NCBI RefSeq assembly: GCF_934636665.1
Contig: NZ_CAKUAT010000002.1
Location: 100,043 to 164,042, forward strand
Source: an uncultured Senegalimassilia sp.
Lineage (GTDB): Bacteria; Actinomycetota; Coriobacteriia; Coriobacteriales; Eggerthellaceae
Direction: 5' to 3'
DNA length: 64,000 nt
Shown here: positions 26,165 through 35,190 of the stretch, one piece after another
Layout of the letters: each line of letters opens with the position of its first letter
Numbering within the stretch: the stretch's first letter is position 1
The notes under the pieces: model-generated
What the model was told of the DNA's origin: nothing
The model's database searches: none
What the model saw: the letters and a program-made list of their open reading frames with translations, nothing else
Made by a program: the position numbers and the translations under genes

Positions 26165-27664
26165 CTATGCCACGCCGCGCGGGTCGAGCTCCTCGTCGGT
26201 CTCCAGGTCGTGCAGCATCTCGCGGCCCTCGAGCGCGGCCTCACGCGCCGCGGTGGGCAGCGCCTCCAGGTTGCCATCGCCGCCTTCGACGGCCGGGTCC
26301 ACGAACGCCACGCCCTGCTTCTGGGCGCCGCGCGCCTGCACCAGCAGGAAGGTGAAGCCCAACACGCCCGCCGCAAGCGACGCCAGCAGGATGCCCAGCT
26401 TCGCCGTTGCCACCAACACCGCATCGGTGAAGGCCAGGTTCGCCACGAAGATGGCCATGGTGAAGCCGACGCCGCCCAGGATGGATGCGCCCAGCATGTG
26501 CTGCCAGTTGACGTTCTCGGGCAAGCTGGCCAGCTTGAGTTTCACCACCAGGAAGCTCATGAGCATGATGCCGAGCGGCTTGCCCACCAGAAGGCCGAAG
26601 AAGATGCCGAAGAACACCGGGGAGGCGAACAGCGACCCCACGTCCATGCCGGCGAAGCTGACGTCGGCGTTGGTCAGGGCGAACAGCGGCAGGATGCCGA
26701 AATACACCCACGGGTACAGCTTGTGCTCAAGGCGCGTTGCCGGCGGCACCACCTGGCGCGCCACGTGCGACAAGTGCCGGACGGTTTCCATATAACGACC
26801 CTGAGCCAACACGGGCTCCTCAGGATCGAAGGCACGGTTCGCCTCGCGGACCTTGGTATCGGACCAGGTGGCGAAGGTGCGCAGGTTCACGCGCGAGCCG
26901 GACGGGATAGCGAACGCCAACAGCACGCCGGCGATGGTGGAGTGCACGCCCGACATATATACGCAGTACCACAACAGGGCGCCCACCAGCATATACGGAA
27001 GCAGCGAGTACACATGCCCCCTGTTCATGGCAACGAGCACGGCAAGCACCACGCCCGCGACGAGCAGCCACGCCAGCGAAGGGCTTTGACCGTAGAAGAT
27101 GGCGATGACCAGGATGGCGATGATGTCGTCGGCCACGGCGAGCGTGGACAGGAACACGCGCACGCCGGCCGGCACACGGTTGCCCAAAAGCGCCAGGATG
27201 CCCAGCGCGAACGCGATGTCGGTTGCCGTGGGAACGCCCCAGCCGCCTACGGTTTGCGGGTCGGCGGCGTTGAACACCAGATAGATGGCGATGGGGGCCA
27301 GAACGCCGCCGACGGCCGCCATGATGGGCAGCAGCGCTTGGCGGATGTTGGTCAACTCGCCCACCGTGAGCTCGTATTTCACTTCCAAGCCCACCAAGAG
27401 GAAGAACACGGCCATGAACACGTCGTTGATCACGTGCGCAAGCGACATCTCGACAACGGATTCGCCGAAGAAGAAGCCCACATGCGAATGCCAGAACTCC
27501 AGGAACGGCTCGTGCGCGGCGGTGTTGGCCACGATGAGCGCCACCACGGCGGCGAGCAGCATGGCACCGGCGGCCTTCGTGGACGAATGCGTCAGCTGGA
27601 TGAGCTTCTGATAGCGATGCTGATGGCCCTGCACCTCTTTGATATAGATACGGCTGTCGGTCAT
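26165..27664 (-). CDS. nhaA: Na+/H+ antiporter NhaA
   Basis: 499 residues, about 110 longer than the E. coli protein. Twelve hydrophobic segments are visible. STLAVADDIIAI near residue 172 contains the paired Asp residues that bind sodium or protons, and GVPTATDIAFALGIL near 143 is the unwound helix region with the family TDIAFALG motif. The extra length is a loop before the second half (about residues 275-320, acidic and Arg rich) and an acidic tail of some 55 residues. It expels sodium at high pH. It is a single gene, divergent from hpf. Confidence 0.92.
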   Translation of the reverse strand: MTDSRIYIKEVQGHQHRYQKLIQLTHSSTKAAGAMLLAAVVALIVANTAAHEPFLEFWHSHVGFFFGESVVEMSLAHVINDVFMAVFFLLVGLEVKYELTVGELTNIRQALLPIMAAVGGVLAPIAIYLVFNAADPQTVGGWGVPTATDIAFALGILALLGNRVPAGVRVFLSTLAVADDIIAILVIAIFYGQSPSLAWLLVAGVVLAVLVAMNRGHVYSLLPYMLVGALLWYCVYMSGVHSTIAGVLLAFAIPSGSRVNLRTFATWSDTKVREANRAFDPEEPVLAQGRYMETVRHLSHVARQVVPPATRLEHKLYPWVYFGILPLFALTNADVSFAGMDVGSLFASPVFFGIFFGLLVGKPLGIMLMSFLVVKLKLASLPENVNWQHMLGASILGGVGFTMAIFVANLAFTDAVLVATAKLGILLASLAAGVLGFTFLLVQARGAQKQGVAFVDPAVEGGDGNLEALPTAAREAALEGREMLHDLETDEELDPRGVA

Positions 27665-27940
27665 GTCCTGCCTAACTTGCGGGAAGCGCCTACGCCGCCC
27701 GCGAAACGAAGCTTGCTATTTCATAGGGCCCGTTCCGTGGCGAAACGAGCCGGCGGAGGTTCGGAACGCCCCTTTCCGCCTTTCGCGATAAGCGTCTTGC
27801 AGGCCGCTTCGCGGATTCGGCACAGTCTATCATGGCGGCGCTGAGATACGCCCGGGAACGTGGCGTTGGCGTTTTCAAATCGTTTACGAACGAACCCGAA
27901 AATACCGGGAATTCGCCGGTTAAATCAACGTAAAGTGCGC

Positions 27941-27946
27941 TATGCT
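27941..27946 (+). promoter_or_regulatory. Candidate -10 of hpf
   Basis: TATGCT about 120 bp before the hpf start, in an AT-richer stretch; -35 region weak (GTTAAA, 16-bp spacing). The long leader after it is unexplained. Confidence 0.35.
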
Positions 27947-28067
27947 GTACCTACAGATTCGACGAAAGGGGATAACCTGCCACCTATGCTGTAAGCGCTT
28001 TTTATGGCTCTGAGCAGGAAAAACACCGTCGGTCTTTTTTGTCCGCCGCGAAGAAGAGGTGATTGAC

Positions 28068-28625
28068 ATGAGCATTACCGTCACCGGACGCAAAATGCCT
28101 GTAACCGATGCGCTGCGCGAGTACGCCGAAGACAAAATCGGCAATTCCATGAAGGTCATGGACATCAATCCGCTGGATGCCGAAGTCGTGCTGCATGTGG
28201 AGAAGAACCCCGCCAACGCCACCCCCGCTATCTGCGAGGTCACGCTGCGCACCAAGGGCCACATCGTACGCGTGGAGGAGTCCGAAGAGGACATGTACGC
28301 CGCCATCGACGTTGCGGCAGCCAAGGTTCTTCGCCAGCTTCGCAAGTTCAAGACCCGCGTGCTCGACCGCAAGCCGCGCGAGGCCGCAGTCGCCCCTGTC
28401 GGCGAGTTCGATCCCGAGAGCCTGATGGCGGAGTTCACCGCCGATGAGGAAGTCGTCCGCGTGAAGGAGATCGAGTTTGCGCCGCTGACCGAGGAAGAGG
28501 CCCTGGTGCAGATCGACCTGCTGGGTCACGACTTCTTCGCTTACACCGACCGCGACACGAACCTGGTCAACGTGCTGTATCGTCGCGACGACGGCGGTTA
28601 CGGCCTGCTGAAGCAGACGGAGTAG
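28068..28625 (+). CDS. hpf: Long-form ribosome hibernation promoting factor
   Basis: 185 residues. The N-terminal domain (ITVTGRKMPVTDALREYAEDK, then VEVTLRTKGHIVRVEE-like strands and the EEDMYAAIDVAAAKVLRQL helix) is the S30AE/HPF fold that sits in the decoding channel of idle ribosomes. A linker of about 30 residues leads to the C-terminal dimerisation domain (IVRVKEIEFAPLTEEEALVQIDLLGHDFF), so this is the long form that joins two 70S ribosomes into 100S dimers. The ATG at 28068 has AGAGGTGA five bases upstream. Single gene with a strong terminator. Confidence 0.93.
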   Translation: MSITVTGRKMPVTDALREYAEDKIGNSMKVMDINPLDAEVVLHVEKNPANATPAICEVTLRTKGHIVRVEESEEDMYAAIDVAAAKVLRQLRKFKTRVLDRKPREAAVAPVGEFDPESLMAEFTADEEVVRVKEIEFAPLTEEEALVQIDLLGHDFFAYTDRDTNLVNVLYRRDDGGYGLLKQTE

Positions 28626-28677
28626 CGCGAACGCATCGCATCTGGCGAATCGCCAGTGCGGAACATACGCATTTTGC

Positions 28678-28706
28678 AAAGGGGCGGCCTTCGGGCCGCC
28701 CCTTTT
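28678..28706 (+). terminator. Terminator of hpf
   Basis: GGGGCGGCC, loop TTCG, perfect complement, then TTTT. Confidence 0.93.
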
Positions 28707-28820
28707 CGTGCGCGCAACTGTGCGGTTGCAAGCAAAGCATATCGAGCTCGGGCAAGCTCGAGTCCCGACTGCGCGGGCCAGCCACGAATAGGGCGCGGTC
28801 GAATCGAGCTTTCTCGCAAA

Positions 28821-28855
28821 TGGGTGCGAAGGTCGCATCGGAACCTTCGCACCCA
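28821..28855. repeat. Perfect 13-bp inverted repeat
   Basis: TGGGTGCGAAGGT and its complement around a 9-nt loop, without a T tract on either side. Between the convergent hpf and acpP terminators; role unknown. Confidence 0.7.
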
Positions 28856-28929
28856 TACAAGACGAAGACGACCCGGGCGCTTCGTTGCCCGCTTCCCCAT
28901 TATCAGCCTGAAGGCAACAAGCAACCGGA

Positions 28930-28968
28930 AAAGCAAGGACCGGCCCCGGGCAATTCCAGGGCCGGTCC
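28930..28968 (-). terminator. Terminator of acpP
   Basis: Minus-strand stem GGACCGGCCC / GGGCCGGTCC, 12-nt loop, tail TTGCTTTT; about 100 bp after the acpP stop. Confidence 0.75.
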
Positions 28969-29066
28969 TCAATAGCAGACTTGACAGTCGGCTATGATTA
29001 TTGCGCTTTGGTTTGCGCAGTCGAGCGTGCTAGCCGAGGGTTAACGCGCTCGATAAGCTTTGCGGC

Positions 29067-29285
29067 TTACAGGGAGTCGATGTACTCGACCAGCTCGCCG
29101 ACGGTCTTCAGGCCCTCGGGCTCGCCGAAGTCCACGTCGCACTTCTCCTCCAGGTCGCAGATCAGCTCGACCATGTCCAGGGAGTCGATGCCCAGGGAGT
29201 CGAACGTGGAGTCTTCGTTGACGGACTCAGGGTTGATGTCCAGGTTCTCTTCCAGGACTTCCTTAACGGTGTCGATGGTAGCCAT
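29067..29285 (-). CDS. acpP: Acyl carrier protein
   Basis: 72 residues, acidic. GIDSLDMVEL near residue 32 holds the serine that receives the phosphopantetheine arm. It carries growing acyl chains in fatty-acid synthesis. No fatty-acid genes flank it, so it is a stand-alone copy here. AAAGGA precedes the ATG. Two palindromes in the promoter region suggest control. Confidence 0.95.
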   Translation of the reverse strand: MATIDTVKEVLEENLDINPESVNEDSTFDSLGIDSLDMVELICDLEEKCDVDFGEPEGLKTVGELVEYIDSL

Positions 29286-29304
29286 GATGGCGGTCCTTTC
29301 TCAA

Positions 29305-29327
29305 ACATTGCAATGTTCGTATGGTAG
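29305..29327 (-). promoter_or_regulatory. acpP promoter -10 and overlapping palindrome
   Basis: A perfect 14-bp palindrome AACATTGCAATGTT (29305-29318) lies directly downstream of TGC-TACCAT, an extended -10 (TACCAT at 29322-29327). That places it on the likely transcription start, a good operator position. Confidence 0.45.
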
Positions 29328-29366
29328 CACACGCCGCGCCGCGCGCCCGGTTTTGCCCCGCGTCCC

Positions 29367-29387
29367 ACACGTACGAACCATACGTGT
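29367..29387. promoter_or_regulatory. Second palindrome upstream of acpP
   Basis: ACACGTA, 7-nt gap, TACGTGT; about 40 bp upstream of the candidate -10. Confidence 0.35.
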
Positions 29388-29529
29388 TACGCAGGTGAAC
29401 CATGCGGGCAGCGGGAGGCTGAGGTGCAGGCAAATCTAAGAGTTGCCCCTACCCCTAATTCGGACCCCGCGGACGAACGTTCGAATCGGCTTCCGAGCGA
29501 AACCTGGCGGCGGGGGGCGGAAGCGGGCT

Positions 29530-30960
29530 CTATTCGCCCGCGAGCAACCCCGCTTCCCGGAGGGCCTGCTTGGTTTGCGCGATGCTGTACAGGCTGCCGA
29601 ACGCGCAGATAATGCCATCGGGACCGGCGAGCTCAGCGGCCTTGCGGGCTGCTTCAGCGTAGGTTTGCGCTGCACAAATGGGCAGGTTTGCGTCGACCGC
29701 GGGCACTTCCGCGGCTATGCGGGCGGCTTCTGCGGCGTAATCTGCGGCGGGCAGCGCTCGGGGGTTGTCAGGCGTCACGGCGACGAACGCCGCCGCATGC
29801 GGGAGCACCGTGCGTAACATGGTGGGATGATCCTTGTCCGCCATGACGCCCGAGAGCAGCACGGCTTTGCGGCCGGCGAACACGTCGGCCAGCGAATCGG
29901 CGAGCGCCTGGGCGCCCTGCGGATTGTGACCGCCGTCTATGACCACGGTAGGCTTGCCCGGCATGTGCGGCAGCACCTCGAAACGGCCGGCCCAACGCGT
30001 GGCGGCAACGCCGCGTTCGATAGCGGATTGCGGGATATCCCAGCCACGACGCTGAAGCGCGAGCACGGCCTCCAAAGCCAGCGCGGCGTTTTGCGGTTGA
30101 TAGCTGCCCAGCAAAGTGGTTTCGTAAGCGTTGCCCTTGTAGGTGAAGGGACGGATGACCGCAGGCTTGCCGGATTCGATTCGCTCGGGATCGAGATGGC
30201 GAACAGACGCGATGTCCAGCTCGTGGAAATCGGGCTGCGCAACCGTGCAGCCTGCCGCGTGCGCCGCCGCTTCCACGGCTTCTGCGGCCTCAGGCTCCTG
30301 CGGCCACGACACCACGGAGCTTCCCGGCTTGATAATGCCGGCCTTCTCCGTGGCGATCTTGCCGATGGTGTCGCCGAGCAGGTCGGTATGGTCGAGGCCG
30401 ATGCGCGTGATGACGGCAACATCAGGGGCCGCGATGACGTTGGTGGAGTCCAGACGACCGCCAAGACCGACCTCCAGCACCGCAACCTGGCACCCCACCT
30501 GGACGAAATGCAGAAGCGCTACCGCCGTCATGAGCTCGAACTCCGTTGGGTGGTCACCGGTTTCCACCGACATTTGCTCAGCCTGTTCACGCACTTGCAG
30601 GGTGACGCGCGTAAGGTCAGGCATGCCGATGTTCTTGCCATCCACGCGGATCCGTTCCTCGAAGCGCTCGATGAACGGGCTGGAGAACCACCCCACCCGA
30701 TAGCCAGCGGCCTGCAGCACGTTGGCGATATAAGCACACGTGCTGCCCTTCCCGTTCGTGCCCGCAACATGAACGATGCGCAGATCGTTTTGAGGATCGC
30801 CCAGGCGCTTCAGCAGCTCGCGGATGCGGTCAAGGCCCAAACGCGAAGCCTGCCAACGGGGAGCGTTGATATAGGCGATAGGATCGAAGTCTTGCGGAGG
30901 GTTTTGCGGCATATGTTGCGCCCCAGGCTGCGGCGCGCTTTGCGGAGTTATTTGCGGCAT
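29530..30960 (-). CDS. folC: Folylpolyglutamate synthase / dihydrofolate synthase
   Basis: 476 residues. VHVAGTNGKGST near residue 62 is the Mur-ligase-type P loop, FSSPFIERFEERI the folate site, EVGLGGRLDSTNV and ITRIGLDHTDLLG the metal and ATP region, and VIDGGHNPQGA near 350 the start of the C-terminal domain. It adds glutamate to folates and possibly to dihydropteroate. The first 25 residues are a Gln/Pro-rich, disordered extension with a second possible start (Met17). The ATG at 30960 was kept because AAGGTGA precedes it. Confidence 0.92.
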   Translation of the reverse strand: MPQITPQSAPQPGAQHMPQNPPQDFDPIAYINAPRWQASRLGLDRIRELLKRLGDPQNDLRIVHVAGTNGKGSTCAYIANVLQAAGYRVGWFSSPFIERFEERIRVDGKNIGMPDLTRVTLQVREQAEQMSVETGDHPTEFELMTAVALLHFVQVGCQVAVLEVGLGGRLDSTNVIAAPDVAVITRIGLDHTDLLGDTIGKIATEKAGIIKPGSSVVSWPQEPEAAEAVEAAAHAAGCTVAQPDFHELDIASVRHLDPERIESGKPAVIRPFTYKGNAYETTLLGSYQPQNAALALEAVLALQRRGWDIPQSAIERGVAATRWAGRFEVLPHMPGKPTVVIDGGHNPQGAQALADSLADVFAGRKAVLLSGVMADKDHPTMLRTVLPHAAAFVAVTPDNPRALPAADYAAEAARIAAEVPAVDANLPICAAQTYAEAARKAAELAGPDGIICAFGSLYSIAQTKQALREAGLLAGE

Positions 30961-31333
30961 ACGGGATTCACCTTGCTCGAGCGTCTTTTATTCGTAAGCA
31001 GGTTAGCACGGGATGACAACCCAAGCCCGAGTGTGCGCAGGTTCTACAAGCTAGCCGGCAATCGCGTCGCTGCGACATCTTGCAAACATCACCGATTGCT
31101 GCCCGACATTTGGGGACGGAGGCTATCTGCCATAAAGCCCTCAATACATGCGTGACCGGCTCGCCCCACGCGATAACTCGACCCGAAGCTTGCGCTTTTA
31201 TATTCGGGCAAACCAGCCGAACCGCGTTTGCCCTCCACGACTTGGGCGCCTAGCCGGTATTCTCCTCGATTCCGGCTCCTTTTATTTTCGTTGCCCCTTC
31301 AAGCGCTTCCGCCGGCTCTCTCCCCCGTTGCGG
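30961..31333. other. Gene-less stretch with repeat B3
   Basis: No supported gene between folC and the uracil-DNA glycosylase gene; a type B repeat lies at 31105. The pyrimidine-rich part near 31290-31380 includes the end of the glycosylase gene. Confidence 0.45.
31105..31132 (+). repeat. Type B palindromic repeat, copy B3
   Basis: GACATTT, core GGGGACGGAGG, then CTATCTGCC; second arm damaged. Confidence 0.75.
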
Positions 31334-31948
31334 CTACTGCCCGTTTTGTTGCTCCGCCTCTTTCGCGGCTTTTGCCTTTTGCTCGTCCAGTTGATGGAGC
31401 ACCTGGCCTAGGGTAACGAAGTCGTTTTCCAGGGCTTCGCGCTTTGCGCCGTCGTAGAGCGCGGCGGCGGGGTGGAAGATGGGAAAGACGAGGAACTTGC
31501 CCGCTCGTTGGACGCGACCGTGCAGGCGCGTGATGCCCACCTGCGTCTTCAGGACGAACTGCGTAGAGAACTTCCCAAGCGTGACCAGGACTTCCGGGTC
31601 GATGGTGCGCGTTTGCTCGCGCAGGAAGGGCGTACAGGTCTGAATCTCCTCCGGTCGCGGGTCGCGGTTTCCGGGAGGGCGGCACTTCAGCACGTTGGCG
31701 ATGAACACGTCCTCACGGCGCAGACCGGCGCACCCGAGCAGCTCGTTGAGGTAGTGCCCGGCGGCGCCGACGAACGGCTCGCCTTGCAAGTCCTCGTTTT
31801 TGCCCGGCGCCTCGCCGATGAACATCACGCGAGCATGAGGATTGCCCACGCCGAACACCGTTTGCGTACGGCCGTCGCACAGCGGGCAGCGGCGACATGA
31901 CTCCACCTGCACGCGCAGCTCATCGAGCGGAATATGCGGTTTCGGCAT
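31334..31948 (-). CDS. Family 4 uracil-DNA glycosylase, Fe-S type
   Basis: 204 residues. GEAPGKNEDLQGEPFVG near residue 45 is motif A of families 4/5, and FPIFHPAA near 160 is the second motif. Four cysteines (CRRC near 18-21, one in LKCRPP, one in TCTPF) are in the places used for the 4Fe-4S cluster. It removes uracil from DNA after cytosine deamination. The ATG at 31948 has GGAAAGGGG upstream. The tail is Lys/Ala/Gln rich. It is divergent from the PARG-like gene. Confidence 0.9.
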   Translation of the reverse strand: MPKPHIPLDELRVQVESCRRCPLCDGRTQTVFGVGNPHARVMFIGEAPGKNEDLQGEPFVGAAGHYLNELLGCAGLRREDVFIANVLKCRPPGNRDPRPEEIQTCTPFLREQTRTIDPEVLVTLGKFSTQFVLKTQVGITRLHGRVQRAGKFLVFPIFHPAAALYDGAKREALENDFVTLGQVLHQLDEQKAKAAKEAEQQNGQ

Positions 31949-32341
31949 GGTTTGCCCCTTTCCGTGCATCGGACGGTGACGTGCCCATCGCGTAGCTGGT
32001 GGGTTTGCGAACCGCGCAAGCAGGCAACGTTTTCCTTGGTCAACAGCCTAGCACAACAGCGAAAAAAGCGCGGTAAACGAGGTAATGATTGGAAGTCCAT
32101 AGGGGATGGCTGCCGCATCCGCAAGCAGCGGCCGGCAATGCCCGCATGGGGCGAACCACCCAGCCTGGAAGGTACAAAATGCAAGTTCTGGACGGTTTTA
32201 AACCACCGTTCGCGCGCCGCCCGCGGGCGGTGGGACGCCGTTGCCAACGGTTGCGTTAAATCGCGGAAACATCGGGCTGTGGCGGGCTTGCCAGCTGCTA
32301 CGATGAACGGTAAGTCGAATCATCTGCCTTAAGGAGAGACC
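31949..32341. other. Divergent intergenic region
   Basis: No gene supported. It should hold the promoters of the glycosylase (minus) and PARG-like (plus) genes; no clear -35/-10 pair was recognised. Confidence 0.4.
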
Positions 32342-33202
32342 ATGCCTACACGCGATGAGAGAAAAGCCGCCGCCGCGAGCAACCTTGCGCTGATGCGCGG
32401 GGCGTTCGCGAAAGACACCCAGGAAACCATCGACGCCGCCGTCATCTACGAAGACGGCGAAGGGCGCGAGCTTGAGCTGCCCGAAGTCGAGGAGGGCGCG
32501 GCAACCACCACCAGCGTGACCAGCGATTTTACCGTGAAGGCGGTGCATAGCGCGAAGGGTAAGACCGTGGTCGTGGACCCGTGCTCGTTCATGCGCCCGG
32601 GCGGCGCGTACGAGGATGGCGCTTTCGGGCCCGAGCAGATCCTGTGCTCGGAGAGCAATCTGTACCCGGTTTTGTGCGGCTGCAAAAGCACGTATCATGC
32701 CGCCAACCGCGGGTTTGCGTCCGGCCAGCTTTACACCGACCGCGCGCTGTACCTGCCCCAGGTGGCGTTCGTCCACGACGGCGATATCCGCCGTGCCGAT
32801 GTGCTGGCCATCCCTGAGCCCAACCGCATCCATGCGTTGGAGAATCACCGCTCCGAGCGAGAGGTCGAGACGGCGTTGCGCGCCCGCGTGGAGGCGCTGC
32901 TGCGCATCGCTGCAGCCAACGGGGCCGAAACGCTGATCGTGGGCGCGTTCGGCGCCGGTCCGCAGGGCTTCGATCCCGAGGTGGTCATCGAGTTGTTCCG
33001 TGCCTGGATCGCCGCGCACCCCGGGGCCATCGACCACATCACGTTCGCCGTGCCACGCGCCGTCTTCACCCCGTTCGAGGATGCGTTCGGCGAAGCGCGA
33101 GAACCCGAGCCCGTCGCTGTCGCACCAGCCGAAACCGAAGAGAACGACGAGGACGATTTCGACCCCAACGACCTGCCCGAAGGCATCACGTTCCGCTCCT
33201 AG
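32342..33202 (+). CDS. TIGR02452-type protein with microbial PARG-like domain
   Basis: 286 residues. After an N-terminal helical part, FMRPGGAYEDGAFGPEQ near residue 82 resembles the glycine-rich loop and catalytic glutamate region of bacterial-type poly(ADP-ribose) glycohydrolases, whose signature is GGG...QEE; here it is GG...GPEQ, so the acidic residue is retained but the pair is altered. NGAETLIVGAFGAGPQGFDPEVV near 197 is the macrodomain end loop. This fits the TIGR02452/DUF2263 family, thought to remove ADP-ribose from proteins or DNA. The acidic tail is disordered. AAGGAGAG precedes the ATG. The substrate is unknown. Confidence 0.75.
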   Translation: MPTRDERKAAAASNLALMRGAFAKDTQETIDAAVIYEDGEGRELELPEVEEGAATTTSVTSDFTVKAVHSAKGKTVVVDPCSFMRPGGAYEDGAFGPEQILCSESNLYPVLCGCKSTYHAANRGFASGQLYTDRALYLPQVAFVHDGDIRRADVLAIPEPNRIHALENHRSEREVETALRARVEALLRIAAANGAETLIVGAFGAGPQGFDPEVVIELFRAWIAAHPGAIDHITFAVPRAVFTPFEDAFGEAREPEPVAVAPAETEENDEDDFDPNDLPEGITFRS

Positions 33203-33407
33203 CGCATCTGCTCTTGAAGCGAGGCGAAGCTGGCAAAAAGCCAGGGCGTACGCGAAGCGAATCGCAAGCACGAGATGATTGTCGGGCGCGCACGCGGGGC
33301 AAAACAGCAGCGGCATGCCCGGCGCGGAACCCAAATAGAAAAGAACGCATCCAGGACGAAACGAAGCATCAAGAGCGAAATGCGTTTCAACGCACACGAG
33401 GCAAAAC

Positions 33408-34166
33408 ATGGGTAGCGAAGACATAGTCAGGGAGTTCACGGTTTGCGGGAATCGCGTAGCCGTGCACACGCCGGCGCATTGCGCAGGCGAAGCGCGCCCT
33501 GATGCCGGCGAGGGCCGATCCAGCGAAGCGAACCCGGCCCTCCCGGACGGCCTTCCGGTAGTTTACCTGCATGTTCACGATGGCGATGGGTCCGAGGTGC
33601 GGTGTCTTTGCCGCGAGCTTGGTTGCCGGGATTTCGTGCTTACCGCCATACTGCCACGTTGCTGGAACGATGATCTGACGCCTTGGGAATGCCCCGGGCT
33701 GTTCGCCGACGACGCGCCGTTCGCGGGCAAAGCGGCCGAACAGCTCCGCCTGCTTGAAAGCGAGATCATCCCGCGCGTCGAAGGGGACGCGCCGCGCAAA
33801 CCCGAGCAACGCTTGCTGGCAGGCTACTCGCTTGCGGGACTGTTCGCCACGTGGGCCTGCTTCAACAGCGCCGCGTTCGGGCGCGTTGCAAGCGCATCGG
33901 GGTCGCTGTGGTACCCGGATTTCACCGGCTATGCCGCCGCGAACGAGTTCGCCCGCAAACCCGCCTGCGCATATTTCTCGCTTGGCAGCAAGGAGGCGCG
34001 CACGCCCAGCCGGCTTTTGCGCAACGTGGCGCAAGGCACGCGCGATGTCGTGGAGCTGTTCGAAGCCAGAGGCGTGCCCACCACATTCGAGCAAAACCCC
34101 GGCAACCACTTCAAGGAACCCGCCCTACGCATGGCGAAGGGCATCGCTTGGGCATTGAGCAAATAA
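33408..34166 (+). CDS. Alpha/beta-hydrolase, esterase-D/IroE-like
   Basis: 252 residues. LAGYSLAGLFATW near residue 141 is the nucleophile elbow (G-x-S-x-G with Ser as catalytic residue), and NPGNHFKEP near 232 supplies the likely catalytic His. LPVVYLHVHDGDG is the first core strand with the oxyanion region. Such enzymes cleave esters, including siderophore lactones and S-formylglutathione; none of these can be singled out. GAGG lies before the ATG. It follows the PARG-like gene by 205 bp, probably as its own unit with a strong terminator. Confidence 0.7.
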   Translation: MGSEDIVREFTVCGNRVAVHTPAHCAGEARPDAGEGRSSEANPALPDGLPVVYLHVHDGDGSEVRCLCRELGCRDFVLTAILPRCWNDDLTPWECPGLFADDAPFAGKAAEQLRLLESEIIPRVEGDAPRKPEQRLLAGYSLAGLFATWACFNSAAFGRVASASGSLWYPDFTGYAAANEFARKPACAYFSLGSKEARTPSRLLRNVAQGTRDVVELFEARGVPTTFEQNPGNHFKEPALRMAKGIAWALSK

Positions 34167-34194
34167 CCCTTTGGACCATCGGAGAAGACGCAAC

Positions 34195-34230
34195 AACGTG
34201 GCTTTTGCGCTCGGGCAAAAGCCACGTTTC
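34195..34230 (+). terminator. Terminator of the esterase gene
   Basis: Perfect 14-bp stem AACGTGGCTTTTGC, 6-nt loop, then TTTCC. Confidence 0.85.
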
Positions 34231-34351
34231 CGTCTAGGAGGCACCGCAGACTACTGGCTAGGCAGGTTTGCAAGTCGCAAAAGCGCGCCTCACGAGCGTC
34301 ATCACCCTCGCTGCCAGCTGAACAGACTCGACACCAACAGCACAACCCGCC

Positions 34352-34395
34352 CACTACTAAACAGGGTGCGCCGGCTCGAAGGTCGGCGCACCCTG
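34352..34395 (-). terminator. Terminator of the fdn operon
   Basis: On the minus strand CAGGGTGCGCCG pairs over 12 bp around a 10-nt loop, followed by TTTAGT; it begins 43 bp after the fdnI stop. Confidence 0.7.
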
Positions 34396-34437
34396 CAACG
34401 TTATTCCTTTGCGCGAAACCGCAGCGCGGCGAACCCG

Positions 34438-35190
34438 CTACTTGCGGACCACATTCTTGCCGCTCTCCAGTTCCTTGCGCGCCCAATGGCCCCAGTGGTA
34501 CAGCGCATCGGACTCGCTGACGGTACCGTCGCCGAACATCAGGCGGATCGTGCCGCGATATGGCTGGAAGATGCCCGCACCCAGGAAGATATGCGCCAAG
34601 CCGAACACGGCGATTAACAGAAATCCCAGGTCATGCAGCCACAGAATAACGCCAGAAGCACCGCCGAAATCCACAAGCCAGCCGTTGAGCACGAGCAGCA
34701 CGCCCGTGACGCCCATGAGCGCGCCCGCCAGCCACAGCATGCCGTCGGCGAAGCGCTGACCGGACTTCACCTCGTCCTGGTCGGGCATGTGGATCCACTT
34801 CGCCATGAACAGGTACGGGAAGAACAGCAGCATCCACTTCTTGTCATCGCTGTTCCACTTCGCGAACAGGTTCTTGAACACATGCGCAACGCCCTTCGGA
34901 GCCATGATGGCGCTGATCAGCGGCACCAGCACGAACACGGCGCCGATAACGCGATGCGACATGCGGATAGTGAACACCGCCTGCGCGCCAAGGGCCTGAC
35001 TCAGCGCCGGCACGAACACGAACAGGCCCGATACGCACAGAAGCAGGCAGCAGACGATGGTGATGCCGTGCGTCCAGCGCGTCTGGCGCGAGTGACGCTT
35101 GATGCGCCGCTCTCCCGCCGCGGCCTCGCGCCTCAGGAACTCCTGATCGCTTGCCCAATCCTGCGGGGAAACGCTCACGCTCTTGCCCAT
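34438..35190 (-). CDS. fdnI: Formate dehydrogenase-N-type cytochrome b subunit
   Basis: 250 residues with four membrane segments. TRWTHGITI near residue 38, RMSHRVIG near 76 and LHDLGFLLIAVFGLAH near 185-200 carry histidines in the positions used for two b-type hemes in FdnI. It takes electrons from the iron-sulfur subunit and gives them to quinone in the membrane. Its ATG overlaps the fdnH stop as TAATG, so the two are translationally coupled. The N-terminal 35 residues are longer and more charged than in E. coli. Confidence 0.85.
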   Translation of the reverse strand: MGKSVSVSPQDWASDQEFLRREAAAGERRIKRHSRQTRWTHGITIVCCLLLCVSGLFVFVPALSQALGAQAVFTIRMSHRVIGAVFVLVPLISAIMAPKGVAHVFKNLFAKWNSDDKKWMLLFFPYLFMAKWIHMPDQDEVKSGQRFADGMLWLAGALMGVTGVLLVLNGWLVDFGGASGVILWLHDLGFLLIAVFGLAHIFLGAGIFQPYRGTIRLMFGDGTVSESDALYHWGHWARKELESGKNVVRK

